The notes under the pieces: model-generated | Databases searched by the model: none | Seen by the model: only the letters and a program-made list of their open reading frames with translations | What the model was told of the DNA's origin: nothing | In this document: one piece after another, positions 23,958 to 31,844 of the stretch | Layout: every line of letters starts with the position of its first letter | Position numbering within the stretch: the first letter of the stretch is position 1 | Source: Bosea sp. BIWAKO-01 | Lineage (GTDB): Bacteria; Pseudomonadota; Alphaproteobacteria; Rhizobiales; Beijerinckiaceae | NCBI RefSeq assembly: GCF_001748145.1 | Contig: NZ_BCQA01000001.1 | Location: forward strand, 4,242,501-4,306,500 | DNA length: 64,000 nt | Reading direction: 5' to 3' | Program-made: the position numbers and the translations under genes

Positions 23958-24323
23958 TCAGCGCCGGGGCTTTCCCTCGCGGCTGGCCATCCGATCACGA
24001 AGCGCTGCGTAGTCCACCGCCTCGTCTACTTCCCAAGAATGGCCGTCACGCATCTTGGCAATATACTGGGCCACCCCCTGCCTGGCCTCCTCGAGGTTTT
24101 CGGCGTCTTTGAACAGGATGCGCCGATTGATATTGTCGTAGCCGACAAATTGGCGCGACACTCTGCCGTCAGGGTAGACCATTGGCATGATCGTAAATGG
24201 CGCATCGCGCCAATGCTCGCGCGTGCTCGTCCATATCGTGATGTCGTCCGCGGTCAGGCCGGTGAACTTGTGCCAGACCAGTTCGTCGTCGGGAAATCCG
24301 CTCATGTCAGTGGTGGTGCTCAT
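23958..24323 (-). CDS. Hypothetical protein (121 aa)
   Basis: This soluble, acidic protein contains DDELVWHKFTGLTADDITIW, MVYPDGRVSRQFVGYDNINR and AENLEEARQGVAQYIAKMRD. No family is recognised with certainty. It has an alpha/beta look, without signal peptide or helix-turn-helix. GAGG seven bases before ATG 24323 favours this start over the ATG at 24338. It is transcribed alone, convergent with the 23570 gene. Confidence 0.6.
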   Translation of the reverse strand: MSTTTDMSGFPDDELVWHKFTGLTADDITIWTSTREHWRDAPFTIMPMVYPDGRVSRQFVGYDNINRRILFKDAENLEEARQGVAQYIAKMRDGHSWEVDEAVDYAALRDRMASREGKPRR

Positions 24324-24910
24324 CGCCTTACCTCGCACGGCCCCCAGCCACGAGATCAGTATTCACCGTACGCCACAAGCATGGGTGCACTAGCCCTCGC
24401 ATCGACAGTCGCCCGCTCCCCGCGACCCGTGCTCTGGCGGGACCACAAGCAGCGGACTGCGCGCGGGCGAAGGGGGCTTTCAGCGCCGCTGCTTGCCCTC
24501 GGTACGCTCCATCAGCCGTTCATTCAACGATATGAATGACGCGCCGGGTCGTTGGCTCGAAAAACCACGTGGTCATTGGTGCAGAAGTAGCGGTACCTGC
24601 TGACCGACGGCCCCCAATCTTCTGGGGTGCCGCTAGTTCGCTGCGCTTTTGGATAACCAGCGCTACAAAATGCGAAATCATCGTGCCTTTCAAAACCATG
24701 CCTAGTTCAATCGATACGTCGCGGCCGAAGGTTCCGCTCGGCAGTATCCGCTCGCAACCATAGGGGCCGCGCAGAACTCAGGTCAAAAAATGCGACGGCC
24801 TATGAACAATTGACATTGAGACCAGCCGAATTCGGTGTTCGAATATTAGCTCGCCAGAGGGGACCTCTCATTGTGAGATGATCTGAACTGGCTATGCCGC
24901 GAGGCCGCCG
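24324..24910. other. Long intergenic region, no gene recognised
   Basis: Several short frames are open but lack starts and family resemblance. A minus-strand frame ending in MTTWFFEPTTRRVIHIVE (about 24535-24760) looks somewhat protein-like and could be a remnant. The A+T-richer part near 24780-24860 probably holds the promoter of the kinase gene. Confidence 0.3.
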
Positions 24911-26434
24911 ATGGTGCGAAGCGCCGACCGTCATTCCAGCGTCGCGGTTCGTAGCAAAACTGCGGACGCCGCCAACGATCTGGCGCGCCAGGTTCGGGAA
25001 CAGACCACACTCTTCCACTTCACCGATCGCTTGTTTCGCGCTCGCACGCTCGTCGACATCTACGAGGCAGCCCTCGACGCCATTTGCGCAGCGCTCGTGA
25101 GCCCCCGTGCCTCCATTCTGCGCTTCGACGAGGGCGGAACGATGCGTTTCGTCGCCTGGCGCGGACTCTCAGATGGATACCGCGCGGCTGTCGATGGCCA
25201 CTCGCCCTGGCAGCGTCAGGACCGCGAGGCCGACCCCATCTTCGTTTCGGACATCGCTCTAAGCGGAGATCCTCCGGAGTTGATTGAGACCATCATCGGT
25301 GAAGGCATTCACGCCCTGGCCTTCATTCCGCTCGCGGGGGCCGATAAACTTGCCGGCAAGTTCATGGTCTATTACGACACGCCGCGGGTCTTCACCGATC
25401 ACGAGCGCGATGTCGCGCTGGTGATCGCGCGCCAGCTTGGCTTTGCCATCGAACGCCATAGCAACGATGCCTCGGCCCGGCGGCTGACGGCGCTCGTCGA
25501 ATCGTCCGAAGATGCCATCATCGCCAAGGATGTGGACGGCATTATTACCGACTGGAATCCGGGCGCCGAGCGGCTTTTCGGCTATCGATGCGAGGAGGTC
25601 CTAGGCCAGTCGGTGCTACTGCTCATTCCCGAAGACCGGCGGGACGAGGAGCCAGAAATTCTGGCGCGCATTCGCTCTGGAGAGCGAATCGAGCATTTTG
25701 AGACCATCCGCCGACGTAAGGACGGAACGCTTGTCGCAATCTCGCTGACTGTCTCGCCGATTAAGGACGCTCGGGGCGAGATCGTGGGCGCATCCAAGAT
25801 CGCCCGCGACATTTCGGATCGACAGCGCGCGCAGGAGCAGCAGCAAATGATCCTGCGCGAGATGAACCACCGGATCAAAAATGTCTTCGCGCTCACAAGC
25901 GGTATCGTCAATCTCACCGCGCGTTCGGCCTCCAGCCCGGCTGAGCTCGCCGCAACGGTATCCGAGCGACTCGCGACCTTGTCACGCGTCCACGCGCTTA
26001 CGATGTCTGCCATGGCTGCTGGTGGCGAGCCGGCAGCCACCACGCTGCACGCCCTGATCGCGGCAATACTTGCGCCGTATGAGGTCGGTGGACGGCCACG
26101 CAGCGAGGTTAGCGGTGCCGATACTCCGGTGCCCTCAACTCTGGTTACATCGCTCTCGCTACTGCTCCATGAGTTCGCAACCAACGCGGCAAAGTACGGC
26201 AGTCTTTCCACCATGGATGGCACGGTTGAGATCACATGCTCGGATCGATCGTCCGAATTCGTACTCGTCTGGCGTGAGCGCGGAGGGCCACCGCCGACGA
26301 TCATACGAAGTGAAGGCTTCGGCAGCCGGTTGGTCAAGGCGACGGCCAGTCAGCTTGGCCGGGTCAGCAGGGACTGGAATCCGTTAGGCGTTGAAATTGA
26401 GCTTGTCATCGAACGCGACAGGCTCGGAGCCTGA
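24911..26434 (+). CDS. HWE-family sensor histidine kinase with GAF and PAS domains (507 aa)
   Basis: The domain order is GAF-like (about 33-183), PAS (about 191-303; LVESSEDAIIAKDVDGIITD, WNPGAERLFGY), then an HWE kinase core from about 312. The phospho-acceptor is H320 in REMNHRIKN. The other HWE hallmarks are LHEFATNAAKYG, the VWRERGG box and the glycine motif GFGSRLV. There is no membrane segment, so it senses a cytoplasmic signal. HWE kinases commonly feed the PhyR/EcfG general stress pathway in this order, which fits the EcfG-type promoters nearby, but the partner is not identified. GAGG precedes ATG 24911. Confidence 0.9.
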   Translation: MVRSADRHSSVAVRSKTADAANDLARQVREQTTLFHFTDRLFRARTLVDIYEAALDAICAALVSPRASILRFDEGGTMRFVAWRGLSDGYRAAVDGHSPWQRQDREADPIFVSDIALSGDPPELIETIIGEGIHALAFIPLAGADKLAGKFMVYYDTPRVFTDHERDVALVIARQLGFAIERHSNDASARRLTALVESSEDAIIAKDVDGIITDWNPGAERLFGYRCEEVLGQSVLLLIPEDRRDEEPEILARIRSGERIEHFETIRRRKDGTLVAISLTVSPIKDARGEIVGASKIARDISDRQRAQEQQQMILREMNHRIKNVFALTSGIVNLTARSASSPAELAATVSERLATLSRVHALTMSAMAAGGEPAATTLHALIAAILAPYEVGGRPRSEVSGADTPVPSTLVTSLSLLLHEFATNAAKYGSLSTMDGTVEITCSDRSSEFVLVWRERGGPPPTIIRSEGFGSRLVKATASQLGRVSRDWNPLGVEIELVIERDRLGA

Positions 26435-26663
26435 CGCGAATGGTTTGAATAGGCCCGGCAGCGGAACGGAAAAGAGCGCCGCTGTTCGCGAACGCGGCCT
26501 TCCCTCGGCCCGCAATCAGAATAGACAGTGTGAGCGCCTGCGATAGACCGGCGCTGACGGGACTATGATCGCGGCGAGCGTTCTCACCGACGGGCCGTCA
26601 CGCTTGGACCTATGACGCCGCGCGGTTCTCGGAGCGGCTATGTGCTCACCGGGCCGTAAGCCC
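26435..26663. other. Intergenic
   Basis: Nothing coding was recognised between the kinase and the convergent pseudogene. Confidence 0.3.
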
Positions 26664-26941
26664 TTAGGTGTCCTCATTGCCCGGGCCGACAGGCGTCTGT
26701 TGCCCGCGCCCCTCTGGCTCCCGTCTGCACACGCCTCGCGTATGAATCTCGATCGCGGCGAGCGCTGCGTCTAAAGAGGAATATGGCCCCGGCGAGAGTG
26801 TTGCATCGTACCCAGAGCTCGGCCCAACGGGACTACGCGGAAGCTTCCGGACAAGGCCAGCTCGACATCCCCGGCGTTACGGCCGAGCAAGTCGATGAGG
26901 TCCCACCGTGTCGAGCTCGTTTGCTTGATGATGAGATCCAT
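26664..26941 (-). pseudogene. Small conserved hypothetical gene with a single-base frameshift
   Basis: From ATG 26941, preceded by GGAGGAG, the frame reads MDLIIKQTSSTRWDLIDLLG, then GSFRVVPLGRALGTMQHSRR and stops early at 26771. One base further along, another frame continues YSSLDAALAAIEIHTRGVCR and ends at 26664, which gives the usual order for this short alphaproteobacterial family (a basic R-A-x-x-TM segment, then SLDAALAAI-x-x-HTRGVCR). A single C appears to be missing near 26783. The total span is 278 bases, one short of 93 codons. It may be a young pseudogene or a sequencing error. Confidence 0.65.
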
Positions 26942-27095
26942 GAAGGCTCCTCCGCCCCAACGGTCGCCCACCGATAACAATCCAAGCTCGAACAGGTTGC
27001 GGGGACGGTCCGCGGTTTTCCGGTTTTCGCGCGCAGGGAAGCCATCGCAGCGGCAAGGAGTGGTCACCGACGGACCAGATTGCCCGAGGTGAAGC

Positions 27096-27120
27096 TGAAC
27101 CAAAACGCTGTTCGTGCGTT
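27096..27120 (+). promoter_or_regulatory. EcfG-like promoter of the CsbD-like gene
   Basis: TGAAC (27096-27100) and CGTT (27117-27120) are 16 bases apart. The -35 box has one mismatch to GGAAC. The promoter lies 36 bp before ATG 27157. Confidence 0.5.
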
Positions 27121-27156
27121 CCTCAGCTATCCCATTTTCGCCAACGGAGAGGTCCC

Positions 27157-27363
27157 ATGGATTGGAATCGCGTCGAAGGAAACTGGAAGCAGCTTAAGGG
27201 CAAGGTCAAAGAACAGTGGGGCAAACTCACTGATGATGACCTCGATGTGATCGCAGGCAAGCGTGATCAGCTCGAGGGGAAAATCCAGGAGCGATACGGT
27301 CTCGCGAAGGATCAGGTTCGGTCGGACGTCGATAACTGGTACGGCCGTCAGACTTGGCAGTAG
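27157..27363 (+). CDS. CsbD-family stress protein (68 aa)
   Basis: The whole protein is one CsbD domain: MDWNRVEGNWKQLKGKVKEQ, WGKLTDDDLDVIAGKRDQLE, then GKIQERYGLAKDQVRSDVDN and W at the end. CsbD-like proteins are small, abundant and helical, and are induced by general stress; their mechanism is unknown. GGAGAGG before the ATG gives strong translation. An EcfG-like promoter upstream and a strong hairpin downstream make it a single-gene transcript. Confidence 0.9.
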   Translation: MDWNRVEGNWKQLKGKVKEQWGKLTDDDLDVIAGKRDQLEGKIQERYGLAKDQVRSDVDNWYGRQTWQ

Positions 27364-27379
27364 CCATTGCAGTGAAGAC

Positions 27380-27405
27380 GCCCCGTCGGCTTGAGCCGAC
27401 GGGGC
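27380..27405 (+). terminator. Hairpin terminator after the CsbD-like gene
   Basis: GCCCCGTCGGC (27380-27390), a TTGA loop and GCCGACGGGGC (27395-27405) form a perfect 11-bp stem, 16 bp after the stop. Confidence 0.7.
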
Positions 27406-27523
27406 TCCCAACTACGTTTCTCTCGGAACGCAGCGCCCCATTCGCCCCAATACCAGGTCCCCGCATGATCATCGATGAGTGGTGATCTTGGGTCGGGTGT
27501 ATGACCTCACGGAGCCCAGATCG

Positions 27524-28504
27524 ATGAAACCCGTTGATTTGATGACAACCTTGGTGGTTCTCCTGGGCCTCGGTGCAGTTCCGGCGTCGGCTCTCACAGC
27601 CGAACAGGTCAACACGGCGACATTCGCGGCGCGAACCCACCAGGCAGCGAATGGGCCCAACCCCTTCATCGTGAAGGCTCAAGCCCTGCTCGCCCGGCGT
27701 GGCATTTCACCAGGTGTGATCGATGGCGTCGATGGGGAGAACTTCCGCAAAGCCGTAGGGCAATTTAGGCGCCAGGAAAATCTTGGCGAAAGCGACGAAC
27801 TGGACGAGGTCGCTTGGCTCGCTCTCGGCGGCGGTAGCGATCAGGATGTCGTGGTGGAATACAAGTTGTCCAACAAGGACACAGAATACGACTTCGCTGA
27901 CGATATTCCCCGCGACTATGCGAAGCAGGCCAAGATGAAGCGGCTCTCCTATACCAGCCCGCAGGAGATGCTCGGCGAGCGCTTTCACATGAGCGAAAAG
28001 CTCTTGATGGAGCTAAACCCGGGACTTGGCTTCACGGAGACCGGCAGCGGAATTTACGTCCTGTCTGGCGGCCGCTCGGTTCTGAAGGGGGGCGCCAAAC
28101 GGATAGATGCCGTCAAGAGCACGGGCATGCTCATCGTTTACGGCGAAGGCGACACTGTCTTGGCCAGCTACCCGGCCACGATCGGAAGCAAGGCCACACC
28201 GTCGCTGACCGGCCAGTACACGGTGACGCGCATCGCGCGGAACCCGAACTACACCTATGACCCTGAGAAGAATTTCCAGCAGGGCAAGAATGACGAAACC
28301 CTCGTCCTTCCGCCCGGACCGAATAACCCGGTCGGAACCATCTGGATTGCACTGTCTGAGCCAACGTTCGGCATTCACGGGACACCAGAACCCTCGCAGG
28401 TCAGCAAAACAACGTCGCATGGCTGCGTGAGATTAACCAACTGGGATGCGGAGGAGCTTGGCGACCTCGTGCGCCCGGGTGTGCCTGTGCAGTTCCTGGA
28501 TTAG
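27524..28504 (+). CDS. L,D-transpeptidase with peptidoglycan-binding region (326 aa)
   Basis: A signal peptide (LMTTLVVLLGLGAVPASALT) leads to a PG_binding_1-like segment (FIVKAQALLARRGISPGVID, GENFRKAVGQFRR). A linker follows, with LSYTSPQEMLGERFHMSEKL and LNPGL that resembles a LysM-type fold, and then a YkuD catalytic domain ending in GIHGTPEPS and SHGCVRLTNWDAEEL, with the catalytic Cys near residue 300. It cross-links peptidoglycan (3-3 links) or attaches proteins to it in the periplasm. GGAG nine bases before ATG 27524 supports this start. The next gene, an extensin-like protein, starts 4 bp after the stop. Confidence 0.9.
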   Translation: MKPVDLMTTLVVLLGLGAVPASALTAEQVNTATFAARTHQAANGPNPFIVKAQALLARRGISPGVIDGVDGENFRKAVGQFRRQENLGESDELDEVAWLALGGGSDQDVVVEYKLSNKDTEYDFADDIPRDYAKQAKMKRLSYTSPQEMLGERFHMSEKLLMELNPGLGFTETGSGIYVLSGGRSVLKGGAKRIDAVKSTGMLIVYGEGDTVLASYPATIGSKATPSLTGQYTVTRIARNPNYTYDPEKNFQQGKNDETLVLPPGPNNPVGTIWIALSEPTFGIHGTPEPSQVSKTTSHGCVRLTNWDAEELGDLVRPGVPVQFLD

Positions 28505-28508
28505 ATCT

Positions 28509-29291
28509 ATGGCAGGTCGCCAGAACCGGCGCGGTTTCGCCGGATTCGCCCTTTCCTTAAGTCTTTCCCTTTCGATGCTGGGCTTCGGGGCGCTAGCACG
28601 CGACCGTCAGACCGAAGGGCACGGCCTCTTGCAATCGGGCCCTGTGCTCGCACCGCTCCCTCCGAAACGGCCGACCGGTTTGAGGCCGCACGTTGAGCCC
28701 GCTCAGGACAGTTCAAGCGGACAGGGCGGGGGCGGTCCGTCGACCTGCATCCGTGTCTTCGAGGAGAACGGAGGCGTTGTGCTGCCCTCGGCCGGTGGCA
28801 CAAGCACCGGTGAATGTGCGATCGAGGACCCGGTAACATTTCAGCGGGTGACCATCCCTGACGGTTCCAAAATCGAACTGGACAGTGCGATCACTGTGCG
28901 GTGCCCGTTCGCATTGGAGGTTATCGCCTGGGTCCGCGACGATCTCACTGCGCTGATGAAACGGGAGAACAGCCAGCTCGCGAAACTGGCCGGGGTCGGA
29001 GGACATGCCTGCCGGGCCCGAAATGGTGATGCAGGCGCACCCATCAGCGAGCATGCAAGCGGCAACGCTCTCGATGTGGGTGGACTGTTGATGCAAGATG
29101 GCCGAGCGTTGGCATTCGTTGGTAACGAATCCGAGTCCCGCTCGATCCGTGAAGCTGTCCAGAAGAGCGCCTGCCAACGGTTCACGACTGTCCTGGGCCC
29201 GGGGGCTGACAGCTCCCACAAAGATCACCTCCATCTCGACATGCGCGAGCGCCCTCGTGGGTTTCGCATTTGTCAGTGGACGGTCGAATGA
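28509..29291 (+). CDS. Extensin-like (DUF2778-style D,D-peptidase fold) exported protein (260 aa)
   Basis: The signal peptide (RGFAGFALSLSLSLSMLGFG) is followed by a proline-rich linker and the extensin-like carboxy domain: VTFQRVTIPDGSKIELDSAI, HACRARNGDAGAPISEHASG, NALDVGG and DSSHKDHLHLDMRERP. The conserved H-x(n)-D and HLHLD residues match the metal site of LAS-type D-Ala-D-Ala metallopeptidases, so peptidoglycan hydrolysis is plausible though unproven. Its start lies 4 bp after the L,D-transpeptidase stop, so the two form a cell-wall remodelling operon. Confidence 0.85.
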   Translation: MAGRQNRRGFAGFALSLSLSLSMLGFGALARDRQTEGHGLLQSGPVLAPLPPKRPTGLRPHVEPAQDSSSGQGGGGPSTCIRVFEENGGVVLPSAGGTSTGECAIEDPVTFQRVTIPDGSKIELDSAITVRCPFALEVIAWVRDDLTALMKRENSQLAKLAGVGGHACRARNGDAGAPISEHASGNALDVGGLLMQDGRALAFVGNESESRSIREAVQKSACQRFTTVLGPGADSSHKDHLHLDMRERPRGFRICQWTVE

Positions 29292-29601
29292 GTGACAGAC
29301 AGTTCTCGCCGCCAAACCACTCCTCAAGAGGCGGCTTCAACGACACGCCGGGAGGGAGAGGCGGGAAACCTCCTTCAGGTCCTTCAGAGTACGCGTGTTG
29401 ACGTCATTGCGGACGAACGACGCGCGTACTTTCCAGGAACCTGGGGGCAGGTTCGATCGTTTGAGCCACTGGCTGGGGTTGTTTCAGCGTCAGGCTGAAC
29501 TCTTTGTCGCCATGAATCCGGACGTGGTTGGACCACTCTGATCACTCCGCGAAGCGGATATCGCATGATGACCTCATCTTGACTCCCGAGTGGTGAAGTA
29601 G
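29292..29601. other. Intergenic before the SOS operon
   Basis: No gene was recognised. An imperfect inverted repeat, CTCCGCGAAGCGGAT near 29547-29562, may serve as a terminator for the cell-wall operon. Confidence 0.35.
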
Positions 29602-29616
29602 GAACAAAAGAGGAAC
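29602..29616 (+). promoter_or_regulatory. LexA (SOS) box
   Basis: GAAC (29602-29605), seven bases and GAAC (29613-29616) form the GAAC-N7-GAAC direct repeat, the complement of the alphaproteobacterial LexA box GTTC-N7-GTTC. It lies 37 bp before the imuA start, as expected for repression of the imuA-imuB-dnaE2 operon. Confidence 0.85.
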
Positions 29617-29653
29617 ATAACGGCCCGCCTATTTCCAGAGGACACCAACAATT

Positions 29654-30406
29654 GTGCGGCCCGAGCTCGCCATACAGTCTCTGCGCGCCCAGATCGAAAG
29701 GATCGAAGGCACGAACCGGCGCGCAAGATCGGTGCTGCCGTTCGGTATCGCCGAGGTGGACTCGCGCCTCCCAGGTGGCGGACTGGCCCTCGGGGCGCTG
29801 CATGAAGTGGCTGGCGGCGGCAACGGCGCGATTGACGGTGCCGCGGCCGCGCTGTTCAGCGCAGGAGTTGCTGCCCGCACCCGGGGGAGGGTCCTGTGGT
29901 GTATCACGCGGCCGGACCTCTTCGCGCCCTCCATCGCACAAGCCGGACTGGGTGCCGATCGGGTGATCTATGTGGAAGCCTGCGACGACAGGACCGTGCT
30001 TTCCTGCATGGAGGAAGGGCTACGGCACGGAGGACTGGGCTCCGTCGTCGGGGAAGTCGCTCGCCTGTCCATGACCGCCTCTCGTCGGCTGCAACTGGCC
30101 GCGGAGGGGACAGGCTCGATCGGGATCGCCCTTCGCCGTTGGCGGCGTCAGACGGAGGCAGCCGATTTCGGGCAGCCAACGGCCGCGATGACGCGCTGGC
30201 GCGTCTCGGTGATGCCGTCCACAGCGCTGCCGGTGCCCGGCGTGGGACGGCCTCGCTGGCTGGTCGAACTCATCCGGGCCCGCGCCGGCGACAGTGCAGA
30301 TTTCGAGTTGGAGGCGTGCGATGACACGGGTTGTCTCGCTCTTCCTGCCGACCTGGTCCACCGACCGGGCGCGGCGGAAGGCGGGCGACGCAGCGCCTCC
30401 GCCTGA
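29654..30406 (+). CDS. imuA: ImuA, SOS mutagenesis protein (250 aa)
   Basis: This RecA/SulA-like protein is the first gene of the alphaproteobacterial mutasome operon. It shows the family pattern FGIAEVDSRLPGGGLALGAL, HEVAGGG, AARTRGRVLWCITRPDLFAP and the conserved ACDD near residue 110. It lacks a proper Walker A lysine, as expected for ImuA, which binds RecA and ImuB rather than acting as a recombinase. The GTG at 29654 is the start, 37 bp after the LexA box. Its 3' end overlaps imuB by 86 bp. Confidence 0.88.
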   Translation: MRPELAIQSLRAQIERIEGTNRRARSVLPFGIAEVDSRLPGGGLALGALHEVAGGGNGAIDGAAAALFSAGVAARTRGRVLWCITRPDLFAPSIAQAGLGADRVIYVEACDDRTVLSCMEEGLRHGGLGSVVGEVARLSMTASRRLQLAAEGTGSIGIALRRWRRQTEAADFGQPTAAMTRWRVSVMPSTALPVPGVGRPRWLVELIRARAGDSADFELEACDDTGCLALPADLVHRPGAAEGGRRSASA

Positions 30407-31844
30407 GGCGCCGCTCGTCCTGATAGGCCGCGACGGAAACAGGCGGATAGTGCTGGCAGCGGATGCTGCGGCACAAGCTTCCGGCCTCCGCTCTGGCATG
30501 CCGGTGACAAAGGCGCAGGTGCTCGTTCCGGGGCTGATCGTCGAGGACGCCGATCCGGCCGCCGACTCCGAAGGGCTGGAGCGGCTGGCCGTCTGGATTT
30601 TGGAGCGTATCGCACCGGTCGTCGCACCCGATCCGCCGGACGGGATCGTCATCGACTCGTCAGGTGCCGACCATTTGCATGGTGGCGAGAGCGCCATGCT
30701 CGACGGGCTGATCGGCCGCCTCGCCATGTCGGGGATCGCCGCGCGAGCGGCCGTCGCCGACTCGTGGGGCGCCGCACATGCGTTGGCTCGTTACAGGACA
30801 CGTTCGGCGATCAGGGCTGCTCCAGGGCATGGGCCATCCGTCATCGCATCGTTGCCGCTGGAGGCTCTGCGGCTTCCATCCTCCGTTAGCGTCGGACTCC
30901 GCACTCTGGGCTTCGAGCGGATCGGTGATCTGCTGGAGCAGCCGCGGGCGCCTCTGGCTCTGCGATTTGGTCCGGAGATTGGTCGCCGCATCGACCAAGC
31001 GCTTGGCGATCTCGGCGAGCCGATCAAGGCCATTCGGCCACCCGACCTGATCGAGGTTCGCCAGGCATTCGCCGAGCCGATCGGCGCCGCGGAGACGATC
31101 GCGCGCTATATTGGCAAGCTCGTCGTGCAGCTCTGCGAACGCCTCGAGGAGCGCGGGTTCGGCGCGCGTCGTCTCGACCTCATCTGCCACCGCGTCGACA
31201 ATCGCGCTCAGGCAATTCGGGTCGGATTGGCGGTGCCTGTTCGTGACATCAAGCGACTGAGCCGGCTCCTCTGCGAGAAGATCGATACGATCGAGCCGGG
31301 TTTCGGAATCGAGGTGATGACGCTCGCCGCGACCATCGCCGAACCGCTGGAACGCAAGCAAACCACCAGCTCGCTTGTCGAGGAAAGCCTCCCGGATGTG
31401 TCGGACCTGGTCGATACCCTGATAAACCGCGTCGGGGAGCGCGCCATCTATCGTCTGGCTCCGGTCGCGAGCGACGTTCCTGAACGTTCCGTCTGCCGCA
31501 TCCCGGCCATGGCGGCCGAGACGGGGGCAAGTTGGCCAGGCCATTGGCCCCGGCCTACCCGACTGCTCCCGCAACCGGAACCGGTCGAGACCATGGCACT
31601 GCTGCCTGACCAGCCCCCGGTTTGGTTCACCTGGCGGGGAATCCGTCGACGGGTGAAGCGTGCGGACGGGCCCGAACGAGTCTTTGGCGAATGGTGGAAG
31701 CGCGATGCCGAGCTGGCCGCGGTTCGCGACTATTTCCGGGTCGAGGATGATGCCGGTGAGCGCTACTGGCTCTATCGCGCCGGCGACGGTGAGCACGTTG
31801 CGACCGGCTCGCATCGTTGGTTTCTGCACGGGGTGTTCGGATGA
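30321..31844 (+). CDS. imuB: ImuB, inactive Y-family polymerase adaptor (507 aa)
   Basis: The protein has a Y-family polymerase layout but the catalytic acidic residues are absent: the amino terminus reads [17 protein letters not shown] where an active DinB has its D-x-D. The palm [11 protein letters not shown], the helix-hairpin region [17 protein letters not shown] and the little-finger part follow. It recruits DnaE2 to the beta clamp at lesions. It overlaps imuA at its start, and its stop overlaps the dnaE2 ATG (ATGA), so translation is coupled. Confidence 0.9.
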   Translation: MTRVVSLFLPTWSTDRARRKAGDAAPPPEAPLVLIGRDGNRRIVLAADAAAQASGLRSGMPVTKAQVLVPGLIVEDADPAADSEGLERLAVWILERIAPVVAPDPPDGIVIDSSGADHLHGGESAMLDGLIGRLAMSGIAARAAVADSWGAAHALARYRTRSAIRAAPGHGPSVIASLPLEALRLPSSVSVGLRTLGFERIGDLLEQPRAPLALRFGPEIGRRIDQALGDLGEPIKAIRPPDLIEVRQAFAEPIGAAETIARYIGKLVVQLCERLEERGFGARRLDLICHRVDNRAQAIRVGLAVPVRDIKRLSRLLCEKIDTIEPGFGIEVMTLAATIAEPLERKQTTSSLVEESLPDVSDLVDTLINRVGERAIYRLAPVASDVPERSVCRIPAMAAETGASWPGHWPRPTRLLPQPEPVETMALLPDQPPVWFTWRGIRRRVKRADGPERVFGEWWKRDAELAAVRDYFRVEDDAGERYWLYRAGDGEHVATGSHRWFLHGVFG

